Shown here piece by piece: positions 58,016-64,000 of a stretch of DNA of 64,000 nt (position 1 is its first letter; every line of letters begins with the position of its first letter). The stretch is from Malania oleifera (lineage: Eukaryota > Streptophyta > Magnoliopsida > Santalales > Ximeniaceae), in contig NC_080427.1 in NCBI RefSeq assembly GCF_029873635.1, positions 72,757,348 to 72,821,347 on the forward strand, written 5' to 3'. The notes under the pieces were generated by a model, which had not been told where the DNA came from, ran no database searches, and saw only the letters and a list, made by a program, of their open reading frames with translations. A program made the translations under genes and the position numbers.

Positions 58016-59789
58016 TTTCGCTTCCTACACCTTCTCTTTAGTTTTCTGGGTTCGTTCTTCACCAGATCGACAATCCGAAGCCACCAAGACACTCTTGGGG
58101 AAGTTCTCTACATATCTGCTGGAGTGGATCGTTGGTGGGGCTAGTTTGGAATTCATCCCAAATCTAGGGTAAGACTTTCTACTCAGTATTTGGTTTCTTG
58201 AAAGTTGTAGAAAGTGTAGTACGCATTGAAATATTGAAGTTTAGTTCTAGGAAATATCATTTTCAGGGTGTTGACTAGGGAACCCCCCAACGGGTGTTGA
58301 GTTGATTGTTTTAGGGGCTTTTTTAGGAATCAGGTAAGGGGATAAACTAAGTTAGTTATTTTATGAAAATGTATGTATGTTATAACAACATCTGATTTTT
58401 AGGAAAATAAATCTATTTATATATACTTTATGTTTGGGAAATACTGCTGTAAAAGATGATATGTTTATATATAAATGAAACGTATTTCGTGTGGCATGAG
58501 TAGAATTTATAATGAAATACTGTTTTTTGGGAATATGATAAAGATATGAATTTTTATAATGAAAAATCGGCGTACGGGCTGAGATTTTTATATGATTTTT
58601 TGGCGTATTGGCTGAGCTATGGATATGTTTGTTGGTGTACGGGCCGAGTTATGGATGTGTTTGCCAACATACGAGCCGAGCTATGGATATGTTTATCTGG
58701 TGTATGGGTCGAGCTATGGATATGATTTGCTGGTGTACATGCCGAGTTATGGTAAACTATGAAATACCGGTATATGAGCCGATGATTTTCATGATATACG
58801 TATATATGCAAAATGATATGATGATATTGATTTGGTAATTAATGGTATGAAATATTCATGTATCACAGTTTCATTATATGCTATATGTTATTAGAACCTG
58901 GTTGGCTTGGTTTAGGCTAGCACTTGCACGGTACCACTGCTATGTATTCGTGATCATCATGATATTGTGTTAACATTGCTGTATGGAGTAGCGTGAGGAC
59001 GGATAGTCAATGTGGTTTTAAGAAGTGTGAGTGCCTCTGGTGTACAGACCAAGTCTGGCAAACCCATCGGACTTACAGACTGTACTATTGACTTGGCAGT
59101 GGTCGGCCAACCATTGTCAGGTCCCGCCTTCAGGCCACATAACCCAGTCATGTGGGGGTAATACATGACAATAGCTAGCTAACCTACTAGGGTGGTTTTC
59201 ATATTATTACTATATGAGGTGAGTTATGCTATGAAAATCCATTATGTTCTGCCTTGCTAAGACTATGCATGTTTTTCCTAGAAATGATACTGACATAATT
59301 ACTTGATATGCTTATATATGCTTTATGTATAATACCGATGAACTCATGTTGCCACATACTAGTATTAGTTTATTTTCTTTATCGAGAGGTGTCTCACCCC
59401 TAAATTTCATAAACATTTCAGGAGCCCCGGATAGGAGAGCGGATAAAGCTCCACTGTGATAGTTACGGTTGATCTGTCCTCTCTGAAGGGTATGTATTTT
59501 GTGATAACGTCAGATGAATTTTGTGGGAAGTGGCCCTAGGAATCTTTTGGGTGGTTTATGTATGTAAATACAATGGATATAGTAACTCTGGTATTGTGAT
59601 GAGTGGTATTTTATATGGTATTATGAGTTATATATGATCTTATGTTTCCTGCTGTTTAGGCTTCCGTGCCATTTTCTAATGTATCCCTCATACCCACGGG
59701 TCCAGGTGGATTATGATCTGTTAGATTTATTATATTGGTTTTAGTATAAAAGGAAAAAATATATATGAAAATTTAAGCAGTTTGTTACA
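57671..59789 (+). mobile_element. T1 solo LTR inside the third Tekay-like element
   Basis: TGTAGTGACCC start, TTTGTTACA end, TSD CCAAA/GCAAA with one mismatch (57666-57670 and 59790-59794). 2.12 kb. Palindromes 57765-57930, TATAAATAGCC near 57936, (CT)n 57978-58012, tandem repeat with GGCGTACGGGCTGAG core (58565-58790), perfect 7 bp hairpin GTCATGT/ACATGAC (59147-59169). Opposite orientation to its host. Confidence 0.92.
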
Positions 59790-59794
59790 GCAAA

Positions 59795-60480
59795 CCTCAG
59801 CACACCTCGCTCGAAGATGTTAAAATTTGCAGTCAAACCTTACTGCATTTTCGCCACGGTCTCAACTAACTTCACATCACTAGCCTGTGTGGCTTTAATC
59901 CTCTCAAATAATTTCAATTGGATCACCAAACTAGCAATGAAAGCATGATGATTACCATCCACCAACTCAATGCCAAGACTCTCAGAATCCCGTATCATAT
60001 GATGCTAACTTACTACTGCAGATACAAATGCATACTCTGACTTCCAACTCAACGCATCAACTACCACGTTAACCTTTCCCGAGTGATAGCTAAAAGTGAA
60101 ATTGTAGTCCTTGATTAGTTCCAACCACCTTCTCTACCTAATGTTCAACTCCTTTTGTGTGAAAAAGTATTTGAGGCTCTTTTGGTCTATGAAGATCTCA
60201 CATTGTTGACCATACAAGTAGTGTCTCAAGATCTTCAGCACATACACCACTGCCACCAACTCTAAAACATGTGTGGGGTAATTCTTCTTATATCCTTGAG
60301 TTGCCAAGAACCATAAGCAATTAATTTCCTCCATTGCATCAACACACATCCCAAACCCTTCAGCGATGCATCGTTGTAAATCACAAAACCACCATCCCCA
60401 GATGAGATAGTTAAAATCAAAGTAGTGACTAGTTGGTGTTTCAACTCCTAGAAACTCTACTAACACTCGTTAGTCCAATT
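59795..60480 (-). pseudogene. Third Tekay-like element: RNase H
   Basis: Split between two frames: 60262-60444 has '[18 protein letters not shown]' (first RNase H motif), and 60134-60466 has '[22 protein letters not shown]' and '[21 protein letters not shown]'. A frameshift lies between them. The end of the domain and the linker to integrase continue to ~59800, where the T1 solo LTR intervenes. Confidence 0.85.
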
Positions 60481-61137
60481 AAATCTCACACCCTTCCTCG
60501 TCAGCTGTGTTAGAGGGCCATATAACTTAGAGAATCCCTCCACAAACTGCCGGTAATACCCAGCCTATCCTATGAAACTTCGAACATCCTGCATGCTCTT
60601 CGGTTTCACCTAGTGAACCAATGCTTCTATCTTACCAGGGTCAACTGAGATACCACCCTTCAAAACGACATGGCCTAGAAACTTGACCTCATTCATCCAG
60701 AACTCGCATTTCTTCAGCTTAGCATACAACTTCTTCTCCCGTAGGATCTGAAGTACCAACCTTAGATGGTTTCTGTGCTCTTCCAAACTCTTAGAATATA
60801 TCAGAATATGATCGGTGATTACTACTACAAACTGATCTAGGTATTCATGGAAAACCCCATTCATTAGGTCTATATATACCACCGGAGCATTAGTCAACCC
60901 AAAAGGCATGACAAAAAACTAGTAGTGAGTGTATCTGGTTCGAAAAGCAGTCTTTGCCACATCCTCAGTTCTAACTTTCACCTGATGATACGCTGACCAT
61001 AGATTGATCTTTGAAAAGACTCATGTTCCTTGTAGTTGGTCAAATAGATAATCTATATGAGGCAATGAGTATCGATTCTTCACTGTTACCTTGTTGATCT
61101 CGCGGTAATCAATGCACATTCGCATTGACTCGTCTTT
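60481..61137 (-). pseudogene. Third Tekay-like element: RT core
   Basis: 99-residue frame 60610-60909: '[24 protein letters not shown]', then the catalytic box as [12 protein letters not shown] (family VVFIDDILIYS, so Asp-Asp is lost), '[31 protein letters not shown]'. Stops and frame changes on both sides. Confidence 0.88.
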
Positions 61138-61524
61138 CTACCTCACGAACAACACTGGAGCTCCCCAGGGCGAAACACTAGGTAGGATATAGCCCTTGTC
61201 TAGTAATTCCTGCAACTGCTCCTTCAAATCTCCAAATTGAGCTGGAGCCATTTGGTATGGAGCTTTAGAAATTGGCACCATGCATGGTAGTAGATCAATA
61301 GCGAACTCCACCTCCCGATCAGGAGGTAAACCAGGTAAGTCTTTCGGGAATACATTCAAAAATGCGTTAACCACTTGGATATCCTCAATTTTCAGATCAT
61401 CCTGTGGCAATTCTTTCACACAAGCTAAATACTCCTAACAACCATCCAAGAGTAACCTTCTCACCTATATAGCTGATAGAATCTATGGCGTCAAACACAC
61501 ACACGATCCCATGAACTCATACTC
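61138..61524 (-). pseudogene. Third Tekay-like element: RT N-terminus
   Basis: Frame 61138-61419: '[22 protein letters not shown]', '[22 protein letters not shown]', '[14 protein letters not shown]'. A stop follows where '[12 protein letters not shown]' should continue. Confidence 0.88.
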
Positions 61525-61956
61525 CTACTCCCCAGGAGGTCTGAACACTAGTACCTTCCAACGACAATCAATCACCGCATATCTAGAGAATAGCCAACCC
61601 ATCCCCAGTATGACTTCAAATCTGTACATGTCATACACTATTGGGTTCCCCGGTAGTAGCCTTCCCTGAATAACCACCGGGCATTTTTCCAACATCTTAC
61701 TACAGATCGTTACACTCCCAATTGATGTAGCCACAAACAACCACTCATTCATCATTTGTGTTTCAATCCCATACAATTTCACAAAATTCGCAGATATAAA
61801 AGAGTGGGTTGCTCCCAAATCAAATAAAATAACAGCTTTATTCGAAAACAATAACATGGTACTTGTCACCACATTTTTAGCATGTTTCGTATCTAATAGG
61901 GTAAAAAAGTACACCCTCACTGGAGTTTTGTTTGCCTGATAGTTTCCCCTAGGCAT
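61525..61956 (-). pseudogene. Third Tekay-like element: protease
   Basis: 143-residue open frame containing the whole retropepsin fold order, 'AVILFDLGATHSFIS' (family FDSGATHSF; Ser to Leu in the active site), 'VYDMYRFEVILGMGWL'. Likely inactive. Confidence 0.85.
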
Positions 61957-62940
61957 CTAATTACTCCCACAATTCTAGCTCTGTGCAGGCATATCGCTCC
62001 TCTATGCCTGACAGTTTCGAGATATGTGGCCCGATTTGCCACAATTGTAGCAGTTACCCCAGAATGGCTGACATTCACTGTTATGCCATTTACGGCATCT
62101 GGTGTATTGCGCAGAAGATGGATCCCCCTAAGGATCTTGCCATTCGAGATTCTGGTGATAACCTGAACCATAGTTCTTCTTCTTCTTCTTCCACCATCCA
62201 TATTGAGAACCAGTCTGAGAACCAAGAGATACTAACCTCTTCTTTTATTCCTGTACCACCTCATCCCCCTAGAGGTCAGCCTCAACTATGGTGGCTTTAT
62301 CCACAAGAATAAAGAACTCTCAAATATGTAGTATACCCACAAGCTTGCAGATGTCCTTCCTTAAACCCTTCTCGAATCTCCGAGTCATCTCATACTCGTT
62401 CAAGACCAAACACAGCGTGAAACAAGATAGCTCAATATATCCGGTAGCATTTCTATGCACCATCAGGGTTCCCTGAGTTAGGCTTAAGAATTCATTGGCC
62501 TTCGCATCACGAGTGGAAGCCAAGAATTATCTTTAGAAAAAAACCTCCTTGAGTTAGCTCCAGGTCATACCAGATGGAGCAGCTCTCTGCTTCTTAAGCA
62601 GTCTCACAACCATCCACCATCTTTTAGCTTCCCTTGCCAGCTAAAAAGTAGAATAGAGAGCCTTTTTTTGGTCAGTGCAGTGCAGAACTTCCAATATTTT
62701 CTCGGTCTTCTACACCAATTCTATGCTACTATCGGATCGGGTCCTTCCGTAAATGTCGGAGGGTGCATGCGAGTGAACCTCTCTATGGTAGAACTTATAG
62801 TAGTACGAGAATGCTCATGTCTCCTAACACTTTTCCTAATCTCCCACATAACCTGCCTCGTCAAACCCTAAGACACAGAAGGAGACTCATCACTCGCAGT
62901 CCCTTCGGAACCACTATCCAAGTTGTTATGCTTAGGCTCT
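61957..62940 (-). pseudogene. Third Tekay-like element: gag
   Basis: Broken frames with 'TIERFTRMHPPTF' near 62740-62790, a conserved region near 62320-62520 ('ANEFLSLTQGTLMV'), and a zinc-knuckle-like C..C..H..C segment near 61990-62080. Many stops; the start codon is not certain (about 62940). Confidence 0.75.
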
Positions 62941-63252
62941 ATTTTGAAAGTAATATAGGAATAGGTTAAAATTCCTATATTATACACAGTTAACACAATT
63001 ATTGAAGGCTAACCATGTTAACTACAACTCTCACGGGTCTAGGTCTATACTACCATACCAACACGAAGCCATTAATGGTTTGCTGTGATTTTACTAAAAT
63101 CGTCATTCCAGGAAAAACAAAAAACACCGCCAATGAGTCCTTATCAAGCTACAAGTCAACCCTCGACCTACTTTAACTATTTCCTACATCCTATACTCTG
63201 GTATGTACACATTCACGCCTAACCAAGTCTACAAGATCTAACAACTTGGTTT

Positions 63253-63265
63253 GCTCTAATACCAA
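63253..63265 (-). other. Primer binding site of the third Tekay-like element
   Basis: TGGTATTAGAGCA on the minus strand, one base from the initiator-Met tRNA complement, two bases from the LTR. Confidence 0.85.
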
Positions 63266-63267
63266 TC

Positions 63268-64000
63268 TGTGACACCTCGAACCCACATATGTGCCCCAAG
63301 TGTGAATTTAGTAACCTAAGTTGTTTCTGTATCAATTAAAACATATATGATACTACACTGAATGAGGGTCCGACCCCATGGGGTACATGTACACCCTATA
63401 GACATTCACATACATATCCATACACATCACCTACACAGCGAAAATAATTTTTCTTATACATACAACTTACCATACCAGAGTTTATACATGACTAGAATCT
63501 TTGCTCCAAAATACAATACATACCCTAGGTGTCTACAAAACCCAACCGTGACAACCCGATTACAAAATCAGTGCTTACTTAAGTACTACACATAGCTAAC
63601 CGACACCCACGCTCCTAAACACTAGGACGCTAGTGACGGCTACTCGAAGGTCCTGAAAAACATATATATAATCGGGGTGAGGCACCTCTCAGTAAGGAAG
63701 AAAACAAGTTATATCAATGTGTGACATACACATGTTATTTTGACATAAAACATAACATGATACAGTTCCAGTATTTTTCACAATCCAGTTCCAGTACATA
63801 CAATACCAAACATACGGTCAGTGTCGTCACACTCGAGCACCCGATATCCTACAATAATCGAAGCCCCACAGTGATATCATTGTTAATACGATGTCCACTC
63901 ACACCGATTAATGACCAGCCATAATAAACAGGCGATATTTCACACCCTCGGATATAGAGTCGGACACTCTCGCACATAGTATTTAGCTGGGACATTGCGT
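63268..64000 (-). repeat. 5' LTR of the third Tekay-like element, partial
   Basis: Matches the 3' LTR from its terminus onward (for example 'ATGATACTACACTGAATGAG' in both). It has the conserved GGGGTGAGGCACCTCTCAGT motif near 63676 and runs past the window end. Confidence 0.92.

Larger units (their letters stand above)
52088..64000 (-). mobile_element. Third Tekay-like gypsy element, 5' LTR cut by window end
   Basis: 3' LTR 52088-56063 (TGTCAAGCCC...GGTTCTTACA, with a nested LTR-A), polypurine tract GTAAGGAGGGGAGGT next to it (56064-56078), gag-pol remnants 56385-62940, primer binding site at 63253-63265 and a 5' LTR starting TGTGACACC at 63268. LTR family 'T3': its palindrome array and mini-hairpin relate it to T1 and T2, but the sequence differs. 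All domains are on the minus strand and broken. The right TSD is outside the window; the left flank is GAGGT. Confidence 0.92.

Overview
The window is plant nuclear DNA, most likely from a eudicot. It is AT-rich and built from LTR retrotransposons of plant-specific lineages, with long (TA)n, (GA)n, (CA)n and (ATT)n microsatellites. The only convincing host gene is intronless and encodes a plant-type alpha-1,4-glycosyltransferase (GT32-like). There is no sign of bacterial organisation, and I cannot name a genus.

Layout. 1-7236: end of a ~2 kb 'LTR-A' repeat cut by the window edge, a truncated Ty3/gypsy (Tekay/Del-like) element on the minus strand with gag, protease and a 5' LTR, then fragments of other LTRs. 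7237-17997: an apparently single, broken CACTA (En/Spm) DNA transposon with a decayed TNP2-like transposase at the left and a CACTA terminus with subterminal repeats at the right. It is split by two solo LTRs, one of which holds a third. 18000-22501: AT-rich DNA with another solo LTR. 22502-43636: a nest of LTR elements inside a short Ty1/copia derivative. It holds an LTR-A solo LTR with a second LTR-A solo LTR inside it, and a Ty3/gypsy chromovirus (27849-43186). The chromovirus contains a complete Tekay-like element (31393-42515), which in turn contains another solo LTR (38523-40527). 43637-47747: the glycosyltransferase gene (44312-45532) and low-complexity flanks. 47748-52087: 3' half of a Tat-lineage gypsy element with an archaeal-type RNase H, carrying a probable SINE in its 3' noncoding region. 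52088-64000: a third Tekay-like element whose 5' LTR runs off the window, itself holding two solo LTRs.

Boundaries were set by matching TG...CA termini and target-site duplications (TSDs). These are perfect at GATTG, TAGTT, CATAA, ATATT, CTAGC, GTTTC, AAGAG, ACCCT and CATAC. One-base mismatches occur at CACCA/CACTA and CCAAA/GCAAA, and the chromovirus has a near-TSD CCATTG/CCATTA. All retroelement and transposase reading frames are broken by stops, frameshifts or deletions, and most catalytic motifs have lost key residues, so nothing mobile here looks autonomous.

The most interesting unexplained signals lie inside the LTRs. They are dense arrays of degenerate palindromes (TCGTCGACGA in Tekay-type LTRs, TTCGGTCGACCGAA-like in LTR-A), mostly just upstream of TATA boxes, and short hairpins kept between LTR families that otherwise differ widely.
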